Source of the DNA: CALMEC01 sp963777565
Lineage (GTDB): Bacteria > Actinomycetota > Thermoleophilia > Miltoncostaeales > Miltoncostaeaceae
Length of the DNA: 64,000 nt
Reading direction: 5' to 3'
Assembly (NCBI GenBank): GCA_963777565.1
Contig: CAVZQZ010000010.1
Coordinates: 248,001 to 312,000, forward strand
The translations under genes were made by a program, and so were the position numbers. The notes under the pieces are model-generated. The model ran no database searches. It was not told the origin of the DNA and saw only the letters and a list, made by a program, of their open reading frames with translations. Below are positions 1-7,607 of the stretch, piece by piece (position 1 is the first letter of the stretch; each line of letters starts with the position of its first letter).

Positions 1-109
1 CCCGGGTGATCGCGAAGCTCTTGAGCTGACCGAGGATGTCGGTGAACCAGAGGCGGATGAACTTGACGTCGCGCTCCTCGACGTGTGCCAGCACCTCTTG
101 CCTCGTCAC
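1..109 (-). CDS. glnA: Glutamine synthetase, N-terminal fragment (runs off left edge)
   Basis: Only the first 36 codons lie in the window, read leftward from a GTG at 109. The translation contains FIRLWFTDILGQLKSFAIT, a close match to the beta-Grasp N-terminus of type I glutamine synthetases, which make glutamine from glutamate, ammonia and ATP. An AAAGGA ribosome-binding site lies 9 nt upstream of the GTG. The gene is divergent from a PucR-type regulator at 273. In actinobacteria that pairing is common for GlnA-like enzymes acting on amines or amino acids, so this may be a gamma-glutamyl ligase paralogue rather than the housekeeping enzyme. The fragment is too short to tell. Confidence 0.85.
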   Translation of the reverse strand, partial: MTRQEVLAHVEERDVKFIRLWFTDILGQLKSFAITR

Positions 110-237
110 TGGGGTGTCCTTTCCGGGCCCGTCAAACGTCCCTCGAAGCTATCAGCGGCGCCCGTGCCGATTCCTGTGCGCGTGTCGAACCGGTTGCGTC
201 CCGGGTTGGCCATACGGCGAAAACCCGGGGCGCCCGC

Positions 238-272
238 TTGACCGGACGACCATCGGTCCCCATGCTTGAGAG
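238..272 (+). promoter_or_regulatory. Promoter of the PucR-type regulator, apparently leaderless
   Basis: TTGACC (238-243) and CATGCT (261-266) are separated by 17 bp, and the GTG start follows only 6 nt after the -10 element. This places transcription initiation at or next to the start codon. No Shine-Dalgarno sequence is present. GACCG and CGGTC arms (240-244 and 254-258) form an inverted repeat inside the spacer and could be an operator. Promoter assignment is by eye. Confidence 0.5.
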
Positions 273-1901
273 GTGCCGACCGATACCGCCGAGTCCATCG
301 CCGTGGCGGCGGGCTCACCCACGCTCGCCGATCTTCTCGCCCTTCCGCAACTCGCCGGGGCGCGAGTCGTGCCGCGCGACGCCGCCCTCGACCGCCCGGT
401 CCAGTCGGTCGTGCCCTTCGATCCGGCGTCGCCGCCGGAGCCGGACGCGCTGGTGCTCGCGGCGGACGGGGTCGACGACCCGCCCCCGGGGACGGCCGCG
501 GTCGTCACCCGCTCCGCACCCAAGGACATCCCGGACGTGCCCGTGATCGTGCTCGCCCGGGGAACACCATGGGGTCCCGTCGTGGCCGCCCTGGCGGAAG
601 CCGTCGGCGCCGGCGTGCGCTCCGCCGCCGACGCCGCCCGGGCAGCGCTTCGCGCGCCCCTGCTCGCCGGCGAGGGGTACGCGGCGCTCGCCGCGACCGG
701 AGCATCGATCCTCGCCGCCCCGGTGGCGATCCTCGACGCCTACCTCGACGTCGTCGGCGCGGCGGGAACGGACACGGCGAAGGACGGAGCCCTGGAGGAG
801 GCGACGGAGGGGATGCGCGCGGGCGACCCGTCGCAGGCGCTCGAGGCGTTCCTCGCGGCCGACTCGCCCGGCATGATGCGCCGCCCGGTGCCGGGCCCCT
901 CGGGCCCCGTTGGAGCAGTGGTCGCGTGGATGACCGGGGATCCGACGTCCATGCGCCGGGCGGAGCTCAGCGAGATCGTCGAGGCCTGCGCGCTGGAGCA
1001 CGCCCGTGACGAGGCCCGGGTCGAGACCGAGTCGCGCCTGCGCGGGGAACTCGTGGAGGAGCTCATCGCGGGCGAGGTCGTGAGCCGCGACTCCATCGTG
1101 CGCCGCGCCCGGCTGCTCGGCGCCGACCTGACAAATGGCGCCGTGGCGATGATCGGCACGCTGCAGGACCCGCAGGGCGCGGGCCGCACCGGCGCCGACG
1201 GGCTGGTGGAGCGGCGCTTCCTCACGCAAGTGCGCGCCGTGCTCGACCTCCATTGGCCGCGCGCGCTGGTCGACTGGAACAAGGGCCGGCTGCTCGTGCT
1301 GCTTCCCACCCCTCCCGAGGAGGCCGGTGAGGAGGGCGGCGTCGACGAGCGGGCGCACACCCTCGCCCGGCGGCTCCTGGCGGCGACTCGCGAGATGGCG
1401 CCGGGGCTGGCGGTGACGCTGGCGCTGTCGCGGCACACCGCGGAGCCGGAGCGGCTCGGTGCGGCGCTCGACGAGGCAGAGCTCGCCCTGTCGATCGGCG
1501 AGCGCCTCGGTCGCCACGGCGACGTCGTGACCTTCGAGGAGACCGGCACCTACAAGCTGCTGTTCCAGATCTTCGCCGACCGGCCCGAGGAGCTCTCGTC
1601 GTTCTACGAGCAGACCCTCGAGGCGCTGGTGCGCTACGACGAGCAGTACCAGACCGAGCTGGTCGGGACGCTCGCGACGTACCTCGAGCTCGACGGGAAC
1701 CTCGCCGCGACCGCCGGCAAGCTCTACACCCACCGGCATACGGTGCGCTACCGGCTCGACCGCATCGCCGAGCTGTGCGGCCTCGACGTCGGCAAGAGCG
1801 ACGACCGGGAGAAGCTCTCCCTCGGCCTCAAGGCGATGCGCCTCCTCGGGCGGACGGTCCGCACCGGGCCAGTGGAGCGCCCCAGCCGCGGCCGGGGCTA
1901 G
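273..1901 (+). CDS. PucR/CdaR-family transcriptional regulator
   Basis: 542 residues. The N-terminal part (about 20-150) resembles a PucR purine-catabolism-type sensor domain. The centre has the GGDEF-like fold seen in CdaR proteins. The C-terminus (about 470-530) carries the PucR helix-turn-helix signature, with LELDGNLAATAGKLYTHRHT followed by VRYRLDRI. Such proteins activate genes for degradation of nitrogen compounds. The GTG at 273 is the first start after an in-frame stop at 267. It is transcribed divergently from glnA with a 163-bp intergenic region, so control of the adjacent glutamine synthetase is likely. The ligand cannot be read from the sequence. Confidence 0.85.
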   Translation: MPTDTAESIAVAAGSPTLADLLALPQLAGARVVPRDAALDRPVQSVVPFDPASPPEPDALVLAADGVDDPPPGTAAVVTRSAPKDIPDVPVIVLARGTPWGPVVAALAEAVGAGVRSAADAARAALRAPLLAGEGYAALAATGASILAAPVAILDAYLDVVGAAGTDTAKDGALEEATEGMRAGDPSQALEAFLAADSPGMMRRPVPGPSGPVGAVVAWMTGDPTSMRRAELSEIVEACALEHARDEARVETESRLRGELVEELIAGEVVSRDSIVRRARLLGADLTNGAVAMIGTLQDPQGAGRTGADGLVERRFLTQVRAVLDLHWPRALVDWNKGRLLVLLPTPPEEAGEEGGVDERAHTLARRLLAATREMAPGLAVTLALSRHTAEPERLGAALDEAELALSIGERLGRHGDVVTFEETGTYKLLFQIFADRPEELSSFYEQTLEALVRYDEQYQTELVGTLATYLELDGNLAATAGKLYTHRHTVRYRLDRIAELCGLDVGKSDDREKLSLGLKAMRLLGRTVRTGPVERPSRGRG

Positions 1902-1966
1902 CGGCCGGCCGGCCGGCCGAGGAGTTCGGCGACCGCTCCGGCGCGCGTGTGACAACATCCGCTCCC

Positions 1967-2470
1967 ATGCGCCAGATCGTCGGATTCCACGCAACCCAGT
2001 TCGACTGCCAGCCGGTGGTCGACTTCGAGATCCCCGAGGGTGAGGAGCCGCCGGAGCCGGGAGCCGAGCCCGCGGCGATGCTGACCTTCACGGGAGGCGG
2101 CAACATCGTGCTGCAGGTGCCGATCAGCGTGGCCGACGCCGAGGGCATGATGGGCGCCTTCACACAGGCGGAGCCGATGCGCCAGTCGCTCCCGCCCGAG
2201 GCGCTCAACTGGCAGCCCGAGAACGCCGGCCTGCCCGAGGCGGTCTTCTGGGTCCTGACCCCGCAGCTCGTCGGGATGTCGGTCACGCCGCCCCACGAGC
2301 TGCCCGACGGCCTCGTCCCGAACTGGACCATCGCGTTCCAGGACGTCGACGAGAGCCAGGTGCAGGTCGCCGTCAGCGACGCGATGTGCGTGCAGATCGT
2401 GCGGGCGCTGGCGCAGGTCGCCCACGGGGAGCTCGCGCCTTCCGACGTGGCCGACGACTCCGACGCGTAG
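1967..2470 (+). CDS. Hypothetical protein, 167 residues
   Basis: The ATG at 1967 begins MRQIVGFHATQFDC. An in-frame GTG at 1949 is an alternative, but neither has a clear ribosome-binding site. The protein is acidic, with no signal peptide or membrane segment. It has alternating beta-type stretches, an EGEEPPEPG loop near residues 25-34 and an acidic tail. I do not recognise the family. It starts 65 bp after the PucR regulator on the same strand, so it may be cotranscribed. Codon usage matches the neighbours. Confidence 0.65.
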   Translation: MRQIVGFHATQFDCQPVVDFEIPEGEEPPEPGAEPAAMLTFTGGGNIVLQVPISVADAEGMMGAFTQAEPMRQSLPPEALNWQPENAGLPEAVFWVLTPQLVGMSVTPPHELPDGLVPNWTIAFQDVDESQVQVAVSDAMCVQIVRALAQVAHGELAPSDVADDSDA

Positions 2471-2625
2471 GACACGGACGCCGAACACCCCGAGCCTGGC
2501 CCGCCGTGACTGCTGCACGCGGTCGCGCTGATTGAACCCGGAATCCGGCGGGTGCTGACTCCAGGTACCCCCGATCCGGGGTCCACTCGTCGGAGTCCAG
2601 GACGTCGGCGTTCTGGCGACGATGT

Positions 2626-2674
2626 ACTTGACTTGCGAAGCATCGTTCCGTACGCTCACTTTACTTTGGAAAGC
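2626..2674 (+). repeat. Direct repeat pair around the yceI promoter, putative operator
   Basis: ACTTGACTTGCGAAGC (2626-2641) and ACTTTACTTTGGAAAGC (2658-2674) are imperfect direct repeats 32 bp apart, about three helical turns. The first covers the -35 box and the second lies just after the -10 box. This is the layout expected for a repressor; the regulator is unknown. Confidence 0.45.
2628..2656 (+). promoter_or_regulatory. Promoter of yceI and the flavin reductase
   Basis: TTGACT (2628-2633), a 17-bp spacer and TACGCT (2651-2656) form the best sigma-70-like promoter in the window. A GGAGG ribosome-binding site (2687-2691) sits 6 nt before the GTG of the YceI gene. Confidence 0.7.
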
Positions 2675-2697
2675 AACGCAGCCGACGGAGGCCCTTC

Positions 2698-3222
2698 GTG
2701 AGCGACATCACCGGAACCTGGACGAGCGATCCCGTCCACTCGTCCCTCGATTTCACCGCCCGGCACAACATCGTGTCGGTGTTCCGCGGACAGGTGGGCG
2801 ACTTCAGCGCCACGCTGAGCGCGAACGGCGCCGGCCCGGAGCTGACCGGGGCGGCGAAGGTCGAGAGCATCGTCACCAAGGACGACAATCTGACCGCTCA
2901 TCTGCGGTCACCCGAGTTCTTCGATCTGGAGCGCCACCCCGAGGTGCACATCCGCTCGACGTCCTTTGCACGCTCAGGCGACGAGGTGACCGTCGACGTG
3001 GACCTCGAGATGCGCGGCGTGACGAAGCCCGTACGGCTCACCGGAACGATCGCAGGCCCCGTCGAGGACCCCTACGGCGGTCACCGGGTCGGCCTCGACC
3101 TCGAGGGCACGGTCGACCGGACGGCGTTCGGCATGAACTGGAACGCCCCGATGCCCGGCGGGGGCTTGATGCTGAGCAAGGACGTCACGCTGGTCGCCCA
3201 CCTCGAGCTGGTCAAGGGCTGA
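2698..3222 (+). CDS. YceI family protein
   Basis: 174 residues spanning a complete YceI domain (lipocalin-like barrel that binds isoprenoid-type lipids in characterised members). Diagnostic stretches are WTSDPVHSSLDFTARH at the N-terminus, FDLERHPEVHIRST in the middle and a terminal region with FGMNWNAPMPGGGLMLS. There is no signal peptide, so the protein is probably cytoplasmic, unlike the periplasmic E. coli YceI. The GTG start is fixed by GGAGG 6 nt upstream. The next gene starts 4 bp after the stop, so the two form an operon. YceI genes next to redox enzymes are common in actinobacteria and often relate to stress; that role is inference. Confidence 0.9.
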   Translation: MSDITGTWTSDPVHSSLDFTARHNIVSVFRGQVGDFSATLSANGAGPELTGAAKVESIVTKDDNLTAHLRSPEFFDLERHPEVHIRSTSFARSGDEVTVDVDLEMRGVTKPVRLTGTIAGPVEDPYGGHRVGLDLEGTVDRTAFGMNWNAPMPGGGLMLSKDVTLVAHLELVKG

Positions 3223-3225
3223 GTC

Positions 3226-3789
3226 ATGCGGATCCTCGGAATCAGCGGGAGCCTCCGGGCCCAATCGCACAACACGGCGCTGCTCCGCGCGATCGAATCG
3301 CGCGTCGGCCCGGACGTGGACTTCGAGATCTTCGAGGGCCTGCGTGAGCTGCCGCCATACGACGCCGACGACGACCGGGAGCCCGCGCATCCGGCCGTCG
3401 CGCATCTGCGCGACGCGGTCGGCGAAGCCGACGCCGTGCTCTTCGCGACGCCGGAGTACAACGCCTCGATCCCCGGTGTCCTGAAGAACGCCGTCGACTG
3501 GGCCTCGCGCCCATTCCCCGACAGCTCCCTCAAGGGGACGCCGGTGGGGGTGATCGGCGCGACGTCCGGGGGGTTCGGCGCGGTCTGGGCGCAGGCCGAG
3601 CTGCGGAAGGTCCTCGGGACCGCGGGGGCCCGCGTGTTGGAGGACGGCGTGGCGGTCCCGAGGGTCCACGAGCGGGTTGCGCCCGACGGGTCGATCGTCG
3701 GCGACGACCTGCTCGCGAAGCTGGACGGGGTCGTCGCCGCATTGGTGAAGGAGGCCGAGCGGTCGGCCTCCTTCACGTATTCGGGCTAA
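3226..3789 (+). CDS. NAD(P)H-dependent FMN reductase family protein
   Basis: 187 residues with a flavodoxin-like fold. The N-terminal ILGISGSLRAQSHN binds the FMN phosphate, and PEYNASIPGVLKNAVDWASR is the characteristic motif of the NADPH-dependent FMN reductase/azoreductase family. Members reduce flavins, quinones or chromate with NAD(P)H. The gene begins 4 bp after the yceI stop and shares its promoter. The physiological substrate cannot be inferred. It converges on the hydrolase gene at 3816 with only 26 bp between the stop codons. Confidence 0.88.
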   Translation: MRILGISGSLRAQSHNTALLRAIESRVGPDVDFEIFEGLRELPPYDADDDREPAHPAVAHLRDAVGEADAVLFATPEYNASIPGVLKNAVDWASRPFPDSSLKGTPVGVIGATSGGFGAVWAQAELRKVLGTAGARVLEDGVAVPRVHERVAPDGSIVGDDLLAKLDGVVAALVKEAERSASFTYSG

Positions 3790-3815
3790 CCACCCGCTCG
3801 AGCGTGCGTCGCCTC

Positions 3816-4517
3816 CTACGCGGCGGCGGCGTGCTGCACGAGCGTTCCGGCGACCCACTGCACGCCGGAGACGAGCTCCTCGGGCCGTTCGATCGCCAGG
3901 TCGTGCCCGGCGCCCGCGACCTCGAGGAATCGCGCGGCCGGAAGCGACTGGGCCAGCTCACGCTGCGTGCCGGGCGGATAGGCCCGATCCCCGTCGCCGG
4001 CCAGCACCAGCACCGGCGGCTCGATCTGGACGAGCGCGCCGCGCAGGTCGGGCCGCGTGCCCATGGCCTCGGCGGCGAGGGCCACGCCCTCGGCGCCGCC
4101 GCGCTCGCGCAACATCCGCGCCATCCGCGCCCAGCGCTCCTGGCCCTCGATGTCCTCGCCGCGGGCCCCCGCGCCGCTCACGACGAGCGCGGCGACCAGG
4201 CCGGGGTGGCCGAGGGCGAGCGCCAGCCCCGTCGCCGCGCCGAGCCCGACGCCGACCACGATCGCCTCGCCGCCTTCGGCGGCGATCAGCCGCGAGACGT
4301 CGGACGCGAAGTCGTCGATGCTCCACGGCCCGTCGGGTGTGGGCGACTCGCCGTGCCCGCGGAGGTCCGGTGCCAGCACGCGAAACCGCTTGGTGAGCGG
4401 CTTGAGCGCCCGCAGCATCACGTCCCCGGACCGCCCAAGGTCGTGCAATGCGACCACGAGGGGGCCGCGACCACGCTCGATGTGTGAGAGTGAGATAGCG
4501 GGAGGGAGGGAAGGCAT
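3816..4517 (-). CDS. Alpha/beta hydrolase lacking the nucleophile serine
   Basis: 233 residues with an alpha/beta hydrolase fold: oxyanion strand VVALHDLG, cap region, acid strand VLVLAGDGDR and catalytic-type histidine in GAGHD. The nucleophile elbow, normally GxSxG, reads GVGLGA here (about residues 93-98). The serine codon is replaced by GGG, so glycine stands where the nucleophile should be. The protein may be a non-catalytic binding protein or use another mechanism. The sequence around it is clean, so a sequencing error would need a base substitution. It is divergent from the CGNR regulator at 4599, a frequent regulator-target arrangement. Confidence 0.8.
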   Translation of the reverse strand: MPSLPPAISLSHIERGRGPLVVALHDLGRSGDVMLRALKPLTKRFRVLAPDLRGHGESPTPDGPWSIDDFASDVSRLIAAEGGEAIVVGVGLGAATGLALALGHPGLVAALVVSGAGARGEDIEGQERWARMARMLRERGGAEGVALAAEAMGTRPDLRGALVQIEPPVLVLAGDGDRAYPPGTQRELAQSLPAARFLEVAGAGHDLAIERPEELVSGVQWVAGTLVQHAAAA

Positions 4518-4541
4518 TGCGACTCCTGTTGCGAACCAGTG

Positions 4542-4563
4542 TGATACTGCTTTACTGGTAACA
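4542..4563. promoter_or_regulatory. Imperfect inverted repeat between divergent genes, putative operator
   Basis: TGATAC (4542-4547) and GTAACA (4558-4563) form a one-mismatch inverted repeat in the 81-bp gap between the hydrolase and the CGNR regulator. This AT-richer patch stands out in the local sequence, and a regulator bound here could control both genes. Confidence 0.35.
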
Positions 4564-4598
4564 ACGATACGCGTTCGGAGGGGGGGAGGTCAAACCCG

Positions 4599-5153
4599 AT
4601 GGGAGGTTTCGTCTGGCTCGGTGGCCGTCCCGCCCTCGATCTGTGCAACACGGTGAGCGGGGCCGACGACCTGCTGTGCGAACCGGGTGACATCGGGCGG
4701 TGGCTCCTCGAGGCGGGGTATGGCCCGCCCGATCGCGAGGCGGGTCCGCGCGACCTCGAGCGCGTCCGCGCGCTCCGTGGGGCGCTCCGTGACGCGTTCG
4801 TCCGGCGGGACCCCGAGACCGTCGCCGACGTCGTCGCGGACTGGTTGCAGGAGACCCCGGGCCGACTGGCCGTCGATCGCACGAGCCTCCGGCCGAACTT
4901 CTGCCCCGAGGTGTCCACGTGCCGTTGCCTGCTGGTGCCGGTGCTCCTCGACGCGCTCGACCTCGCCCGGGACGACATTTCGCGCGTCCGTGAGTGCGCC
5001 GCCGAGACCTGCACCTACGTCTACCTCGACACCAGCCGCAACGGCAGCCGGCGGTGGTGCTCCATGGAGCGCTGCGGCTCGCGTGCGAAGGCCCACACCT
5101 ACTACGCCCGCCGGCGGGCGGCCGGGAGCTCCGGGCAGCACCCCGGAATGTGA
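4599..5153 (+). CDS. CGNR zinc-finger / ABATE-domain transcriptional regulator
   Basis: 184 residues. The N-terminal ABATE-like domain begins FVWLGGRPALDLCNTV. The C-terminal CGNR zinc finger shows CAAETCTYVYLDTS, then RRWCSMERCGSRAKAHTYY. The four cysteines are present and the eponymous CGNR reads CGSR. Proteins of this type are predicted stress-response regulators in actinobacteria. GGAGGT lies 8 nt before the ATG. It is divergent from the nucleophile-less hydrolase, which may be its target or ligand-binding partner (inference). Confidence 0.88.
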   Translation: MGGFVWLGGRPALDLCNTVSGADDLLCEPGDIGRWLLEAGYGPPDREAGPRDLERVRALRGALRDAFVRRDPETVADVVADWLQETPGRLAVDRTSLRPNFCPEVSTCRCLLVPVLLDALDLARDDISRVRECAAETCTYVYLDTSRNGSRRWCSMERCGSRAKAHTYYARRRAAGSSGQHPGM

Positions 5154-5172
5154 TCATCCCCGTGCGCGCGCG

Positions 5173-5928
5173 TCATGTCGGGCGCTCCGCTTCGACGCGG
5201 GCGAGCGTCTGGGCCACCAGCCCGGCGAACTCCGCCGGGCGCTCCAGCGCTGAGAGGTGACCGGCGCCGTCGATCTCGGCGAGCGTCGCACCGGCGACGC
5301 CGTCGGCGAGCGCCTGCGCGGCCTCCCGTGGCGTCACGGCATCCGCCGATCCGACGATCACGGTCGTGGGGACGCCGATCGCGTCGACGTCGCCGGTCCG
5401 GTCGGGACGATCCCGCAGCGCCTCGAGCGCCAGGCACACGGCCTCCGGATCCTGCCGGTGCGCGATCGCCTGGGCGCGGTCCCACGCGTCGGGACCCGCG
5501 TCGGGGCCGAGCAGCCGCGGCAGCAGGCCGGCGAGGTAGGCGTCGAGCCCGTCGATGCGGACGGTGTCGATCGCCTGATCCCGGGCCGCGCGGACGGCCG
5601 CATCGTCACCCTCCGCGCGCGTGTTCGCCAGCACCAGCCCGGCGACGGCATCGGGGTGATCGTGCGCCAGCGCGAGCGCGACGTATCCGCCCAGCGAGAG
5701 GCCGACGACCGTGGCCGGACCACGCCCCTCCCTCCGGATGAGGTCGGCGACGTCGCCTGCGAACGCCACGACCGTCGGTGCGTCGACCGGTGGGGCGGCG
5801 CCGAAGCCCGGAAATTCCGGGGTGAGGACGGTCACGTCCGCCGCCAGCTCCCGCCACATCGGCCCCCAGAAACTTGCGTCCATCGGAAACGGGTGGAGCA
5901 ACACGAGAATGTGCGCTTCGCCGGACAC
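5173..5928 (-). CDS. Alpha/beta hydrolase
   Basis: 251 residues with a complete catalytic apparatus: oxyanion segment LLHPFPMDASFW, nucleophile elbow GLSLGG, acid region IVGSADAVTP and histidine in GAGHLSALE. The size and the order of elements resemble 3-oxoadipate enol-lactonase and related small esterases, but the substrate cannot be predicted. It is a second, intact hydrolase close to the one at 3816-4517. It is transcribed away from the gene at 5946, leaving a 17-bp divergent gap. Confidence 0.85.
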   Translation of the reverse strand: MSGEAHILVLLHPFPMDASFWGPMWRELAADVTVLTPEFPGFGAAPPVDAPTVVAFAGDVADLIRREGRGPATVVGLSLGGYVALALAHDHPDAVAGLVLANTRAEGDDAAVRAARDQAIDTVRIDGLDAYLAGLLPRLLGPDAGPDAWDRAQAIAHRQDPEAVCLALEALRDRPDRTGDVDAIGVPTTVIVGSADAVTPREAAQALADGVAGATLAEIDGAGHLSALERPAEFAGLVAQTLARVEAERPT

Positions 5929-5945
5929 CTGGCAAGCTTACGGAG

Positions 5946-6857
5946 ATGGCCACCACCGCTCCGCTCTCGTCCGATCATGTGCGCGACGCCGCCGGCTTCG
6001 GCGGCCTCGTTCCGAGCGACGCCGTCGCCCGGGGCGGCGAGACGCTGGTGCTCGCGCTCAGCGTGGAGCACCACACCGACGGGGCCGTCATCCCGCTGCT
6101 GGTGCTCAGCGACGTGCCCGGGCTCATCGAGTGGGATCCCGGCATGGGCCTGACCGTGCGGGACGAGCGCGGCGACCGGTACACCGGCGAGGTGTTGAAC
6201 GCCGCGTCGGGGCTGGGGCAGTTGAACGCCACCGTGTGGGTGGAGCCGTCGCTGCCGCCGGACGCCCGGCGGCTCGAGTTGGTCGTCGACGGGCTCGCGC
6301 GCATCAACCCCGCCCGGGGCGGCGGTGCGGGCGTCACGCGGCCGATGGGTGGCGGGCCGTGGAGCCTGCTCATCGATCTGGTCCCGGAGCGGACGGTCGT
6401 CGACCCGCCGCCGGAGCCCATCGACCAGTGGCTTCCGCAGCACAGCGGGTCCGTCCCTCCCCGCGCGCACGGTGCGTTCGTAGACCTCGTTCCGGTGGGG
6501 CAGGCGCGGCTCGCCGAGGGAGCGGCGGTGTGCGTGCTCGCCGTCGAGCGCTATTGGGACCGTGCCGTGGCGAGCCTCGTCGCGCTGGGCCCTCCCGGCG
6601 ACGCGAGCGATGCACCGGCCATCGGCCGTGCCGGGATCGAGGTGTGGGACGACCGGGGCAACCGCTACGCCGCGACGTCGGTGCAGGGCGCGGCCAGGGC
6701 CACCTGGAGCGAGGTGGCCGCGGAGATCGTGCCCGCGATCGACGTCGACGCCCGTGCCCTCGCGATCCGGGTGTCGGATGTGCCGCGGGGGACGGGAACC
6801 GGTCGTGCACGCGCCATCCCCGGACCGTTCACGTTCGGCATTCGCCTGCCCGCGTGA
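5946..6857 (+). CDS. Hypothetical protein, 303 residues
   Basis: Starts MATTAPLSSDHVRDAAGFGG. GGAG immediately precedes the ATG, too close for a normal ribosome-binding site, so the message may be leaderless. The protein looks like two tandem beta-rich domains: both halves contain a strand pattern ending in a conserved 'DxRGxRY' turn (DERGDRYTG near residue 77 and DDRGNRYAA near residue 238). This suggests an internal duplication. There is no signal peptide or membrane segment. I do not recognise the family. The stop overlaps the start of the glycosyltransferase by 4 nt (GTGA), so the two are translationally coupled. Confidence 0.75.
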   Translation: MATTAPLSSDHVRDAAGFGGLVPSDAVARGGETLVLALSVEHHTDGAVIPLLVLSDVPGLIEWDPGMGLTVRDERGDRYTGEVLNAASGLGQLNATVWVEPSLPPDARRLELVVDGLARINPARGGGAGVTRPMGGGPWSLLIDLVPERTVVDPPPEPIDQWLPQHSGSVPPRAHGAFVDLVPVGQARLAEGAAVCVLAVERYWDRAVASLVALGPPGDASDAPAIGRAGIEVWDDRGNRYAATSVQGAARATWSEVAAEIVPAIDVDARALAIRVSDVPRGTGTGRARAIPGPFTFGIRLPA

Positions 6858-7597
6858 GCCAACCCTGGCCGCCCGGCGCGGCATGGGTGGTGCTCCCCAC
6901 CTACCAGGAGGCCGAGAACGTCGTCGCGATGATCGACGCGCTGCTCGCGGTGTTCGACGACGCCGCACTCGACGGGCGGGTGCTCGTGGTCGACGACTCC
7001 TCGCCCGACGGGACCGCCGACCTGGCCGACGGGGCAGCTTCGCGCGACCCGCGAGTGGCCGTGCTCCGGCGCGATCGCAAGGAGGGCATCGGGCCTGCGT
7101 ACATCGCAGGGTTCGCCCACGCGCTCGCGCACGGCGCGGAGCTGGTGCTCGAGATGGATGCCGACTTCTCGCACGATCCCCGGGACGTCCCGCGGCTCGT
7201 CGCGGCGGCGCGCGACGCCGACCTGGTGCTCGGGTCGCGCTACACCGACGGGGGCGGCGTGGCGCGCTGGGGGCTCGTGAGGCGGCTCATCAGCCGCGGC
7301 GGGTGCTGGTACGCCCGCCGGGTCCTCGGCGTGCGCGTGCGGGACCTCACCGGCGGGTTCAAGTGCTTCCGCCGGATCGTGCTGGAGACCGTCCCGCTCG
7401 ACGAGGTCGCCGCCGCCGGCTACGTCTTCCAGGTCGAGGTCACGTACCGGACGCTGCTCGCCGGGTTCCGGGTCGTCGAGGTGCCGATCACGTTCACCGA
7501 CCGCGTGCGCGGCGAGTCCAAGATGCACGGTTCGATCGTGCGCGAGGCGGCGACCCGTGTGCCCCGGCTCCGGCGCCTGGGGCGCCCGCCCGGCTAA
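6854..7597 (+). CDS. Polyprenol-phosphate mannosyltransferase-like GT2 glycosyltransferase
   Basis: 247 residues of GT-A fold. The N-terminus has VVLPTYQEAENV, followed by VDDSSPDGTAD and the metal-binding EMDADFSHDP. Further on come GSRYTDGG and DLTGGFKCFRR. These are the motifs of dolichol- or polyprenol-phosphate mannosyltransferases, which charge a lipid carrier with mannose from GDP-mannose. There is no C-terminal membrane domain, so the enzyme is a soluble, membrane-associated form. It is coupled by a 4-nt overlap to the hypothetical gene upstream. Convergent with the O-antigen-ligase-like gene, 10 bp apart; both point to cell-surface glycan assembly. Confidence 0.9.
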   Translation: MSQPWPPGAAWVVLPTYQEAENVVAMIDALLAVFDDAALDGRVLVVDDSSPDGTADLADGAASRDPRVAVLRRDRKEGIGPAYIAGFAHALAHGAELVLEMDADFSHDPRDVPRLVAAARDADLVLGSRYTDGGGVARWGLVRRLISRGGCWYARRVLGVRVRDLTGGFKCFRRIVLETVPLDEVAAAGYVFQVEVTYRTLLAGFRVVEVPITFTDRVRGESKMHGSIVREAATRVPRLRRLGRPPG

Positions 7598-7607
7598 CGC
7601 GCAGCCG

